Source: Ciona intestinalis
Lineage: Eukaryota; Chordata; Ascidiacea; Phlebobranchia; Cionidae
Assembly: GCF_000224145.3 (NCBI RefSeq)
Contig: NC_020170.2
Location: 3,426,646 to 3,490,645, forward strand
Direction of reading: 5' to 3'
DNA length: 64,000 bases
Each line of letters opens with the position of its first letter. The first letter of the stretch is position 1. Of the stretch, positions 27,501-52,300 are shown piece after piece. Made by a program: the position numbers and the translations under genes. The notes beneath the pieces are model-generated. The model did no database searches and was not told where the DNA came from. It worked only from the letters and a program-made list of their open reading frames with translations.

Positions 27501-29372
27501 GTGCTGTACATGTATCTCTTGTCTTCACCCTGGTATGGGGAAGGTGAGGTATCTTCATTCTTGTTTTCTGCAAATTCATAATTAGCAATTAGCATGAAAC
27601 GTTTTTGGGCAGAAAATGAATAAAATGTTAAATAATTGGAGAGACTTTGTTTAAAATGTTGATTATTGTTAAATTAAAAAATGCTTGGCATTTATGCTTC
27701 TTGCATGATTTATGAATGTCGAGTAGAGTACTATTAGGTTACATATTTGAGTATTAGGTTTATAAAAACTTACCTAATGAAGAAGCAACTGAGTTTGCTT
27801 CCTGTGGCAAGTTGTAACTGACTTGGTGTTGCTTTGGTCCATCAATTAACACAGACCTTGCTTTTGTTGGATGGGGTTTACCTGCAGGTAAATTTTTGCG
27901 TGTAGGGGAGGGTGTAAAATCATCTTCTTGTTGATCATTTGTTGGGCTTGCGAAAACTGAACTTCTTCTTCTTTGCATGTTTGCTTTATTGTTTTGGGAA
28001 ACTGGGTCTGAGCTTTTTCCGCTTAAATGTCGCTTAGGTTGCTCTCGAGATGAATTTCTTTGTTGTCGGGGAGATTTCTTTGTTTGTGGTTTAAAGGCTC
28101 TGGGAGTTGGGCTTGTTTCATTGTCTCTTAAAGTGGCCAAGTTTTGTTGGGATTTACGTTTTCCTTTCAGTGCGATTTTTGTATCGAGTAATGGTGCTGG
28201 AAGTGGTAATGGTGTCTCTGTGTTTGGTTGGGAGTCGAATAAGTTCTGATGCACTCCATTGATGGGGGGAAGCACAGAGTAAGTGTACATGCTTGGGTGA
28301 CCAGGCAGGACAAATATTTCTGGCATAATGCTCTGAAAAAAAAGATTGACGTTTGTTTTATTCATCGACAATTTTTTTGTTCAATAAAATTGTATAAAAA
28401 ATATATAGACACGAGTTTGTTTCTTTTCATTTCATTTTACTGTAAAGTTTAAACAATATTACATCACATATTGAGGAAAAAAACAGAAATAAACATATTT
28501 GTTTTACTTATACAGCCACACACGAAACACAAAGTTTTTTTTTTAATCCACAAACATACATACATGTGGGGGTAAAAAGTTTTTCACTTTTAACTTTCCT
28601 TCTTGGTTTTGACGAACCTAAAAAAAGAAGATAAATTATAACTGTGCTAACAACATATTGCTATTGCATTTAACATATACTCATTTTAACTAACCAGGGC
28701 CAAACACCTTCCAACATGCTTGAGGAAAACATATTCAGATGGAAAATTAGCATGACCAAGTTGATCCTGGATTTCATTGCGGAGTTTTGCAACATGAGTG
28801 TCTGGAGAAACTCTAGGAAAATATCATTGTTGATGATTTATTAAGTTTACTGCTAAAACAACAATTTGTTTCAATAGTTTCGGTATTAAGTAAACATGCT
28901 ATACAGACAGTGATATATTAGAATGATAAATTACATTTATGTACTGGCTTCCTAAAATATACTCTAGGATATATTGCACAAATTTATACATCCAAATAAA
29001 AATACTGTGTAGCATAATTTATGCAGCAAGTATATTTTTTACCTAAAACCGAAAATGTTCAATACATACCTGAGAAATCCGGCTGAAAACGTATCAGATA
29101 TGATTTTGCAACTGGCATAGTTTAACCTTTCCACCCAATGTTCAATAGGAACTATAGAAACGTGCAGATCCACGAGCTGTGTGATAAATAAAGTCAAAAA
29201 TTTTATGTTATCAAAAATTAACAGTAGAAATGAAGGGTAATAATGTTTTATATAATAAACGAAAACGCAATAATACAAACCCAATGAGTAACTCAATCAT
29301 TCAAAATACGGCAGTAGATGTTACGAGACTTACGTTATCAGATGAAGGTCGTTGCTCGCCCTCATAACTCAT
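21551..29372 (-). CDS. SPATA1: Spermatogenesis-associated protein 1, long form
   Basis: Exons, right to left: 29372-29334, 29176-29070, 28812-28695, 28617-28564, 28332-27774, 27567-27423, 26768-25202, 24712-24563, 24354-24258, 23903-23778, 22733-22640, 22390-22291, 22116-22018 and 21586-21551. All phases match; total 1096 aa against about 459 in human. The N-terminal ubiquitin-like half matches SPATA1: LVDLHVSIVPIEHWVERLNY, SDTFSAGFLRVSP and GHANFPSEYVFLKHVGR, then VKNFLPPH. The C-terminal coiled coil matches the SPATA1 C-terminal domain: RAENKRQELV-type helix, RDIWKKKFFEQKKKT, YNKLHHRLVSVMEGQ and TRFQHDIDNLRQKIEDAKIK. In between, exons 5-9 are low complexity and Q/N/S/H-rich; exon 7 alone encodes 522 residues. 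The last exon (GDLRQAWSTSN) is the least certain. Function is poorly known; expression in testis and a cilium or sperm role are the usual inference. Confidence 0.88.
21803..22003. repeat. Head-to-head inverted pair of the SINE body
   Basis: Left half 21803-21895 runs forward (tgtaacttgctttgtcctcg ... cacctcgtgccagttaca); right half 21902-22003 is the same segment reversed (gtaactcgtaagtgggcacg ... gtccggccacgcgaggtc). The result is a foldback of about 200 bp inside the last SPATA1 intron, ending 15 bp before an exon donor. Confidence 0.75.
22804..23135 (-). CDS. Alternative terminal exon of SPATA1 (or of a nested gene)
   Basis: An acceptor (CAACACAG) reads leftward into 110 codons ending in TAA at 22804, with AATAAA motifs overlapping and just after the stop. 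The entry phase (1) equals the exit phase of the zinc-finger exon at 23562-23398 and of SPATA1 exon 10. The product is basic and serine-rich. It contains GRKVRFSD, which fits the RVxF docking motif for protein phosphatase 1, and RRKSAFGS. I do not recognise the family. It would replace the SPATA1 C-terminal coiled coil. Confidence 0.6.
23398..23562 (-). CDS. C2H2 zinc-finger exon inside SPATA1
   Basis: The exon is 165 bp, a multiple of three, with phase 1 at both ends, an acceptor (catgttttag on the minus strand) and a donor (cag|gtataa). The 55 residues include KEKCDVPGCYYVFQT and KKRHFGLVHR: C-X4-C-X12-H-X4-H, a proper classical finger. It can be inserted between SPATA1 exons 10 and 11 without frame change, or lead into the alternative terminal exon at 23135-22804 to give about 1152 aa. 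Human SPATA1, as I know it, has no such finger. A separate nested gene is possible but no start codon with a convincing promoter is seen. Confidence 0.65.
26315..26551 (-). repeat. Two 39-residue coding repeats in SPATA1 exon 7
   Basis: A 117-bp period. Copy 1 starts EMHINEYEHEDFQNRQQQQ and continues with PKNRNFHLQ; copy 2 starts EMHTNEYEHEEHQYGQQQQQ and continues with LKNRIFQPQ. The CAA/CAG glutamine runs (4 and 7) suggest growth by slippage. It lies in a disordered part of the protein. Confidence 0.85.
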
Positions 29373-30558
29373 GGTCGCAAAAACTAGGCTCGTAAAATTT
29401 CTACAAAACGAACGTTGATTCGACGAGACTTATTTACACATAATACTTGCAACTTTTCACAAGTGCAGGACACGAAACGAAATCAACACGATTCGGAACA
29501 CCACAGGCTTAACTGTAACAGAATCCGTTGAGGACGTAACATCATATGATACATGATACGCCGTTAACCTTCTTCGTCAACTGGCGGCAAATTTAACGAA
29601 TTCCAAACTTTTAGCTACCTTGGTTGCCAGTCGCGACCATAAAAACAACATGCAGTGAAACATGTGCGTTTTTGCATTTTACAAATACAGTTGAAGGATG
29701 TTATGTACAAATACAAATCTTTCAATAAAAATTAGTACAAAAACTCACATTAGAGCGTTCCATATTATCTGTACCCAAAATTGTTTTATGAAAAATAAAA
29801 CTGTCTTGTACACAATTTTAAATAAAGAATTTTAATAATATCAGGTAAAATACTGTGTACTAATTTTGCAGCAAAATTAATGTTCGTATCAAGTTCCCGA
29901 AATATAAAAATGTTTTGTCTCTTGTACGCGACGTGGTTCACTGCGCACAGCAATCTTGAGGAGGTGTCTGTTCTTTGAAAAACAAGAAAGTAAAGTGTCT
30001 GTTTCATTTGCATTTAAATTCAATAAAATAAATAGATACTAGATTCGTAACTTCTTTTTAAAGGACTGAAACTTGGCCTAAAGTGTGTATATGGTAATAT
30101 ACAATAATTTGTATTATTTTGTGGATCAGAAGGCATGCTTTGTTGGTACCCAAGTCACGTGTTACCGTTACCGGTTCCGTCAAAAAACGCCGGGTCGTTT
30201 GAGGATATATTTTATGTTAAAGTGTCATGGGCGTCTAAACAGAATAGTACTTTGTACTTTACACATATTAAAAATTATAAAAACGTATATAAATGTATAA
30301 TATGGTTGGGCAATTTAAAAATAACTTCTGTTCAATGTATTATAGGCTATATAATGTTTTTGTTGTTGTGTATTTGTATATGAAAGATTAAACATATGTT
30401 TATATATTCATTGTGTATGCTATGCAGACTAGCAATAATTTGTTTGTGTTATTTTTTTTAAATTTCAACTCGTAATCTCATAAAATGTTTATATTCAATT
30501 CCAAGCTGCATTTATAAGATAGAAGTTTTGTCAAACAGTATTATAAACAAATTAAACA
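29373..30558. other. Divergent spacer between SPATA1 and TNPO1
   Basis: About 1.2 kb holding both 5' regions. On the minus strand an acceptor-like CGTTTTGTAG ends at 29401, 28 bp before the SPATA1 ATG, a candidate trans-splice site. On the plus side the sequence before the TNPO1 ATG is AT-rich (attataaacaaattaaaca). No other gene seen. Confidence 0.5.
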
Positions 30559-43435
<12,877 letters not shown>

Positions 43436-43654
43436 TTATAACGTAAGTTTTAGCGTAAGTGTTGGATTCTTAGTTTTTTATTTATTTCGTTTTTAAAGCG
43501 ATCTGAAATGGTATTAAACTTCTTAATTCTTTTTTGGTATATCCTACAGGTTAGCAGATATTGGGAGATAATATAATATAAAAAAACTAAAAAGTGTAAT
43601 AAAAAATTAGCTTTGGCCAAAATACAGCATTTTAAACTAAATATTACTGATCCG

Positions 43655-43795
43655 GTGGCACAGTCGTTACAGCGCTTGCCACTAAACTAGAAGGGTAAGA
43701 TTGGCAATTTAAAATTGACTCCATTGTGGGTGTGAATGTCTTTAGGCAAGACACTTTAACGAGAATTGCTCTAACCAAATGGTCCCGTACGAATT
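43655..43795 (+). repeat. SINE-like element after the TNPO1 stop
   Basis: tRNA-like head forward (ggtggcacagtcgttacagc), then body words gtgggtgtgaatgtctttag, caagacactttaacgag and ttgctctaaccaaatggtc. Unlike other copies the B-box part is altered. Confidence 0.65.
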
Positions 43796-43839
43796 TACAA
43801 AATTGTTGGCAGTTTTTAATTTTTTTTGCAATTTCAGGC

Positions 43840-44030
43840 GCAAATCATCCAGGGGAAAATCTTGTTGTCACTTGCAGCGGGGGGGTTAGGTTTCGCAACA
43901 CGGGGAATCTCTCCGAAAAAACTCACTCTCCGCAGAAGGGGGATTTTTCGGCAACTATAGGTAGGGCGGGGTTAGGGACGATAAAAACTGAGGGCGGGAA
44001 TTTCTCTAACATCGGGTACTGCTTGTGAAC
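43840..44030 (+). other. GC-rich island in the TNPO1 3' region
   Basis: About 190 bp with G runs (gcgggggggttagg, gtagggcggggttaggg) in otherwise AT-rich DNA, preceded by an acceptor-like ttttttgcaatttcag ending at 43838. One frame stays open for about 60 codons. I cannot name it; it could be a 3' UTR exon or an unknown repeat. Confidence 0.4.
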
Positions 44031-44433
44031 ATTATTACTTCAGTTTCCTATTATTGTGCACGTATTATTCTTAGGTTTTTATCTTTTTTTCCTTTTTTTC
44101 TCTTGAATATTTGCAAAACGCAGTGTGAATGTAGGCCTGCTGAAATATCTCTGTACTTAGTGTGTTAATTGAATCAGTAACTTGAAAAATTCAGAAAACT
44201 CGTTCTAGTCTATTCAAATTTTACTCTTTTTTTTCTTGTTCAAAGCCAATTAGGTATGCATAAGTGTCATTCATATTGTGTGCCTTAATGTTTCTTATTA
44301 TGTAAACAAATCCTGCCAGTGAGTGTGTTGTCCTAATGAAGCAAAGTTTTCTCTGGTTCTGTTCCAGGAATGTACATTTGATTTAAAATCTCTAAAAATG
44401 TTGGAATAGTTCAAAAAGCTGTAAATTGTGACA

Positions 44434-44439
44434 AATAAA
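44434..44439 (+). promoter_or_regulatory. Candidate TNPO1 poly(A) signal
   Basis: AATAAA about 1 kb after the stop, followed by a T/G-rich stretch (gtatgggttttgttttaatg) typical of a downstream element. Confidence 0.45.
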
Positions 44440-45061
44440 CCAATCTATTGTAAACGTATGGGTTTTGTTTTAATGTAAGACTGCGATTGCTCACCTGGAG
44501 TCTGTATGTAAACTTTGTACATTGTTTATTGTTTAAATGCATAAACATGTTTATTGTTTATACACTTACTCTGCTTTCACCTAAATCTCTGTAAGTCTTA
44601 AAATAAATCAGTGAGGTTTTATACTGAATACGTTCATGGTCTTACTGTGATAACCGCTGTTTTTTTTATTAAATATAAACCTAAACTTTAAGAAACATCA
44701 AGTCTTGCTATATCAATTTTGATGCTATAGCAGATAAAATGCTAGAATTGCTCTTGATAAATTACGTCATTTTTTTGTACCAATATTTCATCTGACGAGA
44801 CATCATTATGGTATAGCAGATAAATGTTGATACAACTTTACAAGGAATTCTGAGTTAAATGTTAATGTTTCATTCGTGTATTCTATGTTTGTGTGGTTCG
44901 CAGAATATGATAACATTAAACCATGTACAGACCTCTTAAACGATAGTGTTGAATATTTATGTATTTCACTGGCAATATCTGCCTACAAATATTTTGTGTT
45001 TGGGGGTATTTTAAGTTATGTCATTTTTTTCTTTTGAACATTTAAGATTTGTTTAAAAAAA

Positions 45062-45303
45062 TAGGTTCAAGGCTTGTCGCTGCTACTGTTTGTGGGTGTA
45101 AATGTCCTTGGCAAGAAACTTAACTGTAATTGATCAAACCCAGTGGTCACTAATGGGTTTTCCAAATTATCAGCCATAAAAAAATAAGTTCACCCACAAA
45201 GTAACACACATGGTAACTCGTAAGCTGGCATGAGGTGTATGAAACAGAACACCCAGGTTATAACGACTGTCATTTTCTAGCCACGAGATAATAAAGCAAG
45301 CAA
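45062..45303 (+). repeat. SINE-like element, B box to head end
   Basis: Starts in the B-box region (aggttcaaggcttgtcgctg), continues tgtgggtgtaaatgtccttg, cccagtggtcactaatgggt and ends gtaactcgtaagctggcatg ... aacgactgtcattttctagc. The A-box end is missing. It lies in the likely ARNT 3' UTR. Confidence 0.75.
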
Positions 45304-46337
45304 CAAATATATTATGTGCAAGTTTTATTATTAATTTCCCACTTTCAGCAGCTCTGCTGATTTGTTGCATAAGATAAGCAACTTGTACTATGAAGGTATT
45401 GGCAATGATAGTTCTGTATAAACATCTCTTGACACAATATACATATCTGATTATCCAGACAAAAATAAGCAACACAAAAAGGATAATAGGCCAACTTTGG
45501 CCTGAATTTCGTGTCCCCAACTGCTAAGCATAGGACATCACTTATTTAGAATAAAACAAAAAATGCATATGAAAAATTAAAAAGTTATTATCACTGCCAA
45601 AAAAACACAATATTTGTACATAGTTTTCAACACAATGCAATTTGGTTGGGGAACAATAGCAATTTTAAGCTTGCGAAAGTGCAATGTGCTTTAAATTGGC
45701 CGTTTGCACATAAATCATCAAATACAATATACAGAGGCACTAATGTACTCTAAAAACAGGACTGGGTTTGTAAATTAAAATTCGAACCAGTAGTTGTTTA
45801 AAATGAAAAAACAATTAGTTTGATTATAGCCTGCTTCGCTTAAAGTGTCTCAGAAAATAATACGCTAAAATAATAAAAAAACAATGCCTTAAACTATCAG
45901 ATCGGCATTCTGGTAAACCTAAATTCATTTAACGAGATTCTGGGGTGTTTTTAATGGGTTAAGTCTGAAATCCAGCCGTGTGTTTTGCTATTGGAAGAAG
46001 CCCAACCATTTAATGTACTAGGTAAATTAAAAATCAAAATTTGAGTGCAGAGTATGGGCTTTTATATCCAATTTAGTGTCAGGCAATTTAAAATTTAAAA
46101 AAAGTTCAAATTTTCAACGCTAAAAGTTCAAGTTTTCAATACTAAAGTGCAAAGCTGCTAAAATAAAATGGAACAGTTCATTGGAGCAGTTCTTATTTAC
46201 AATACTCTTTAAAACAACAATATTTCATAAAAATCAGGGTAAAATGTAAAAATAACGCAAATTTTTTCCTATGCGTCAACCATTAAAAAGTACTGCATCC
46301 AGAAATTGCTTCAAAATATATTTTTTCAATTTTTTTT

Positions 46338-49300
46338 TTATGGAGCGGAAAATGGAGGAAACATAGAAATATTGTACTCGTTGTGTGCGTAAGCTGCATT
46401 GGTTGGATCTACCATTGGGATCATGGATTCCTGGTAAAAAAATAGGTTAAATATAGTTGGTTACACGCACCTGCCTCAAACCCTGAGTTCACATTCATTC
46501 AAATATCGAAAATGAAGAAATTTATATTCTGTTGCTGTCAGGCATTTTATATTTTGGCAATTTTTAGTTTTTAGTAAAAAATGCCAAAAGATATTTTTCA
46601 GACTTACAAATGAAATTAAGCTTTTGGAAGCTAAATTGTCTAATTAATATATAATTTTTAAACAAGTTAAGTATTTAAGCTAATTTCATTTATGTGCTCA
46701 CATTACTACAGTGTGATCTACTATTTAAATTTTTAAAAAATACAATTTTTTTCTAAAGTAAAGATTTTGTTAAGAATTGTGTTTTGACATGCTCTTTAAA
46801 ATCATTATATATTTTTTTAAATTTTAGTTACCTAAACACAACCAGCGTGCATGTACTTACTTGAGTATATGGTTCACGTCCTGCTTGCAGGGGTGGGTTC
46901 GTTCCATACATGGGTACTGTGGGGTTCTCATATGGTGACCCTGTGTATGGAACACTCACTTGGCCTGGTAAGTTAAAAGGAGGTTAGGTACTAGGAATTT
47001 CAGATCATACTTAAAATCAAAAAATGGTATATGGTCAAATTTATTACAGTCAGGTCACTTGGTTAAAGGCAAAATATAAAACATTTTTGTTATAAAAGAT
47101 TTTTTTTTAATTTGTTAATTTTTTTAAAATGTTTATTACACTTTTTAAAAAAATTTGGATTGAGAAAAAAAGAAGCTTAATCTGGTTTTAATAATAGAGC
47201 CTCTGGCATGCCCTACCATATGACCCCTACCATACATAATATACAATATATGGAAAACTAACCAATATTAGCGGGGAATCGTTCAGGTACAGGTTGTTGG
47301 TGAAACTCTGCTTGTGAAGTTGCAACCGGTGCGTGACTCCATGCTTGTTGACTACTTGCGCTGAACTAAAGTCAAAAATAATAAAATTTTAATAAAAGTT
47401 GTGACATGCCAATATTCAATGTGTTTTTGTTGTAAAATGAAAACTGGTGTGTTTTAAACAGATATTTCTAATATTGTTTTTCTAAAAAACAGGTGTAAAA
47501 AATAAAACAGGGGTGACTTTGGTTTAAACATTTTTTTTGTTTTTTTAAGCTGAAAATGTATTTTTTTTATACAGACAATTGTCTTACGTTTTGTGGTGAG
47601 TAGTTCATCTCTACTGAAGAAGGCTCTGGAAAGAAAACATGCTTTCACTTTTATTTTCCAGACTATCGAATATTTTTTTATAGATATATTTAAATTGTTC
47701 AAACCAAGTGGAACTACCTATATAAATTATCTAAATTCTATTCATACATTAAAAAAAATTGCCATAAAGTGACAAACATGGTAACTCCTAAGCGGGCACG
47801 AGGTGTATGAAACAGAACACCCGTGTTATACCCCACCACGCAAGTATGAAGCTACCTTGTATAGCATAAGGTTGAGCATGATGTTGTGTGACTTCAGGTA
47901 CAGGTTCAGGTTGATTGTAAATCATCTTTTGTTCGGGCATTGCTTCAATTTGGTGTTCAGCAGTTGGTTGTCTGTAATAAAGTTACAACCCTGGTGTTAT
48001 ATTTAAGTAATGACATATTATGGCCAGAATGTACATAAAAAAGGCCTTTTCAGTTTTTTTTCTGTGGTTTTACATAACACTACAAAAAAGCTTTTATTTA
48101 GTACTGTCTGGCACATAATTTTCCTAATCCTTTGTTAACAATTAAAAACGCTTTTTTAAAGTCTGGATCTGGTGCTAGGAAAACGTAACAGACAAAAATT
48201 TAGTCCCACTAGTTGTACAATAAAATCTATATTTTTCGCCTTAATAGCATTGTCACTCTCTTATGCAAAATCTTTCATTTAGTCAAGAGAATATGATAAT
48301 AAATATTCTTTATTTACTAAATGTGGCTCCTTAAAAAAACCTGCTTATTTTGTTTTAAAAGTTCATTTTAACATGCTTTTTTTCTTGTGCATTATGTCTA
48401 AATTTTTTCTGTATGTTAAAAAACTTGAATAACTCACTTGATTGAAGTATTTGTTGAGACGACATATTCAATTTCATTATTGTAAGGATTCTGGAAAGCA
48501 AATGAACTCGTTCGTAGCCAAATGTAATCCCCTGATTGGGCCCTGAACCTGTACATCATGGATATTACCTGCAGAAAACCACTTTGTGAGTTCATTGTTT
48601 GTTTACAACAACTTTTTTTGCAAAATGTTTTTTGTTTTTTTACAATTCGTAAAAAAAATGTTTCAATTTTTTATAATGTAGACTTCTATAGTGTATATTT
48701 ATAATGAGTATGCTATAACATAGGGGTTGTTTTACACACAAAGCAAAATGAGTTTATTTTTTAAACACATAATGTCAGTGAATCAAGAAAAGTATATTGC
48801 ACAATTTCTATTCTATGTTAGGTCCTTGAGACCTAAGATTTAGGCCAGAATTGGCATATAACCCCATATTACACAGTGAAAACACATTATGTTTTTGCAC
48901 ACCTTATGCCAACTGTCAAGTTATATAAGCTTAGATGTAGTTACAGTTATCATACATGCATACATACCTGTCCCTTCATTACAATAACTTGTTTGAAACT
49001 TTCTTTCATGTGTTCAACGTCATCAGGATGATAGAACTCAGATGGAAGTTTCATCAGGAGATCCTGAGAGGAAAAGTTGAAATTGAATATACCAGTTAAG
49101 TTTTGGTTTTACAGGACATACATAAACATTGGCAAATTAATATAAGTACTTGTTCATAAAGAAATAAAATGGGGGGTGCAGGGTATGTACTATACAAAAA
49201 AGTTTGGTATGCATGAGTACTAGTATAAATGCATAAAAGAAAATAAAACGAAACTGTGTTTTAAGTTAGAGAGAAATTTTTTTAAGTTAGAAGCCTATGA

Positions 49301-52300
49301 ACACTAATTATAGGCAAATAAACTTTTATAAAAAAAACTCCAAAAAACATTAAAATAAAAACACACAAAAAAGTTAAAAGTAAATCCACACCTGTGGTTG
49401 GTAACCAAGTACATTTGACACACGAAGATCAACAAAAGTAAAAGTTCCATCGCACCCATGTCTTGATACAAACTCTGTATCCTCTTGGTTTGAATTCACC
49501 TCGTTAAATGTGGGGTGGCTGGTCATCTGGATAAATGTTTTATTAAAAAAAAAAATAAAAATAATAAAAAAATACCTTTTTCCATAAATTGTCAAGTTTT
49601 ATTTTTATAAAATTTAAAGAAAAAAAAACTTTTTTTTAGAGTAAATTTTTTTGTTTGATTGGGTAACATGCCAAAAAAAGCATTTTAGTGTAAAAAATGT
49701 AACACACTCTTTATGTAAACATAGACAACTTGGTGGAAGAAATACAAAATAAACAAACAGACTTTGCCCAGAGGGGTTTATGGTTTGGCAGTTAAAATAA
49801 ACTGTGAGATTTAGGCATTGTAAACATGTAGGAAAAAATATGTAATGTAGACATTTAATGTAATGTTGTATTTTAGATATTTAATGTAATGTTACATATG
49901 TAGATTCATTAAAACATAGTACTGTGGGGTAAGATGAATATATTTACCATATAGCATGCCATATTTTCTAATTACGTTTTTATCAATTTTTGATAAGATT
50001 GCATATATAATTCTGCTTTTTCAGTTTACTACAAAAAATATTCTTTGTTTACTACAGAATTATACAATAATAAAAAATGAAAACATAAACTATTTTAACA
50101 CAACCTTCGATATGCGGTTCTCTTACACCAAAAGCTTAAGTGATTTAATTTATGAAAAACTAATATGTAAATAGGCCAATGGGTATCAAGATAAATATGG
50201 TGTCCGTTAATAAAAAAAAGTAATGTCTTGGCACAAATATGCAACAAAAATTTTAAGTTTATACAAAAATATTTGTTTGGATCAGTATATAGGCATCACA
50301 TATTTTTTTAATCTTGAGTAAAATCTAGGGTGACATGTGTGATTAATGTGGCAAATGCAGTATACTTTAGCTTTTGGCTAACCAACAATTTTACCCTGAG
50401 GAAAATGACTTGAATAGGACGTTAAAATGTCGGTTGGCCAGCATTTTTACTCTAATAGGCATAATACAAGTACAGCTTATACAGTATATGGCTAGTATAG
50501 TCTATAGCTGGTTAGAAAAATACTTAAAAAGGCAAAAAACCTGTAATCTTGCCACTGCAACCAAACAGTAGTTTCCCGCCCCCCCACCACCTCCACCCAT
50601 TGTTACATCATCCATATTATCTCCTTGACCATCGGCACCAAACCCAGCAGGCGGCCACGATCGGATGAAACCGGTTACATGGGTGACTGCGTACCGGTTT
50701 TTAGTGTCGTCTGGTGATCCTAGTGTGTTCCTATGAATAAGAGGTTTTTATGTGTTTTTTAGGTACCTCATGCTCACTGTCAAGTAAAACTGAGAAGTGG
50801 GGAATACAAATTGATAAAATATAAATATTTAATAAAAAAAAGATTTTTTTCTTCACACACCTTTTGTGTAAAAAGTAACCAAAGAGCTTGTCATATTTTC
50901 TTTAATAATACAAACCTATTTATTCGGATATCAGTACAAAATTTAAAGAGCTAAAAAGTACTGTAGCCCACAAATGCACCAAACATTTTGAAATGCAGGA
51001 GAAGCAGGAATAGTTTTATTAGATTAACATTTCTTTGAAATCAACCAACTTATTGGTTGTCCTTTTCACTGATTAATGCAGTGCACAAAAATGCCACTCT
51101 GCTGCCCCGGGTTTGGCATCCATAAATACGCATGTACTTACATGCCCCGAAAATGACGTGCTGAAGACATATGATTGATCTGGGACTTTCCACACCTCAT
51201 TCTACATATGAATGCACGTCTAGACCCCATGCACATACGAACTGAACTTTGCTGGCCTTCCTTTTTCACTGTGCCTGTCTTTAAATCAAGTATTCGGCCT
51301 GGGAATAATGATATGTGAATAGTATTGTATAGATAGTCTATAACTATACCATGTGAGAATGATAACAGCATAGATATGCAATGTGAAAACAGTATTATAT
51401 ATGTCATGTTAGAACAGCATTGTATATGCCTATGCTATGTTAGAACAGCATTGTTGTATATGTCATGTGAAAACAGTTATTGACTATGTTTTATTAGAAG
51501 TTATAATACATTATAAAAAGTCAGCAAGAAGGGTCATAGGTTTTACTTAAATTTTAAAAAGTTAATTTTTCCCAAAAGCAATTTTTCCTGAAAAGATACA
51601 GGAAGTAGCATTAAACAATTGGTAGTAGCGATTTGTAGACTTACCTGTATTCTGTGTATCAGATATACATAGTTGTTCTTTTACTTTTTCAACATCATCA
51701 GGATGTACAAGATCATATAAAAGATGGTTATTCCAATCAGAATGTGCCTGTTGTTAAGTATGTAAATATGATATAGCTGCATAGTGTGCGAAAATTTATT
51801 ACATATGTAAACACTAAACACATTGTTGTAGGGTAGCAGGGTGCCATTATTCACAACTTAATAAATACAGCTTTGTATTTTAACCAGTGGCATAACTTCA
51901 ATGGTATTTTAAGGATTATTTTTTCTAATATTTATATTTCTGGATTTTCATGTCCCCCAATACAGTATTCAACACACTCAATTAGCCTAAGTTTTTATTA
52001 TGCTATAAAATTTTACCAGATTTTTTTTATACAAATGTGGATTTTTTATAAAGTTTTAACCGAACATAGTGATGGTTCTTAATAATAAGTGTTTTAATAT
52101 AAATACAATATTTAAATTGTATCCTTTGTTTCAACCTTTTGTGATCATTATACTGATTACAGCAATTAAGTTTAACCAAATGATAACCTTAAGAAATTTG
52201 ATTTAAGTGAATAAATGCATTTATATACACACACAGTAGCGAAACAAAACTTGAAGAGAATGTCAACTTTAAACTAAAAAAAAAGGAAAAAAGGTAAAAA

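Larger units (their letters stand above)
43436..46337. other. Convergent 3' regions of TNPO1 and ARNT
   Basis: TNPO1 3' UTR probably extends to AATAAA at 44434-44439 (or a second at about 44602). It includes a SINE-like piece at 43655-43795 and a short GC-rich island at 43840-44030. The right part, up to 46337, would be the ARNT 3' UTR and contains a second SINE at 45062-45303. No further gene. Confidence 0.5.

Noticed and set aside
45170-45520. 116-codon minus ORF overlapping a SINE
   Set aside because: It is composed largely of SINE sequence and ARNT 3' flank; no domain.
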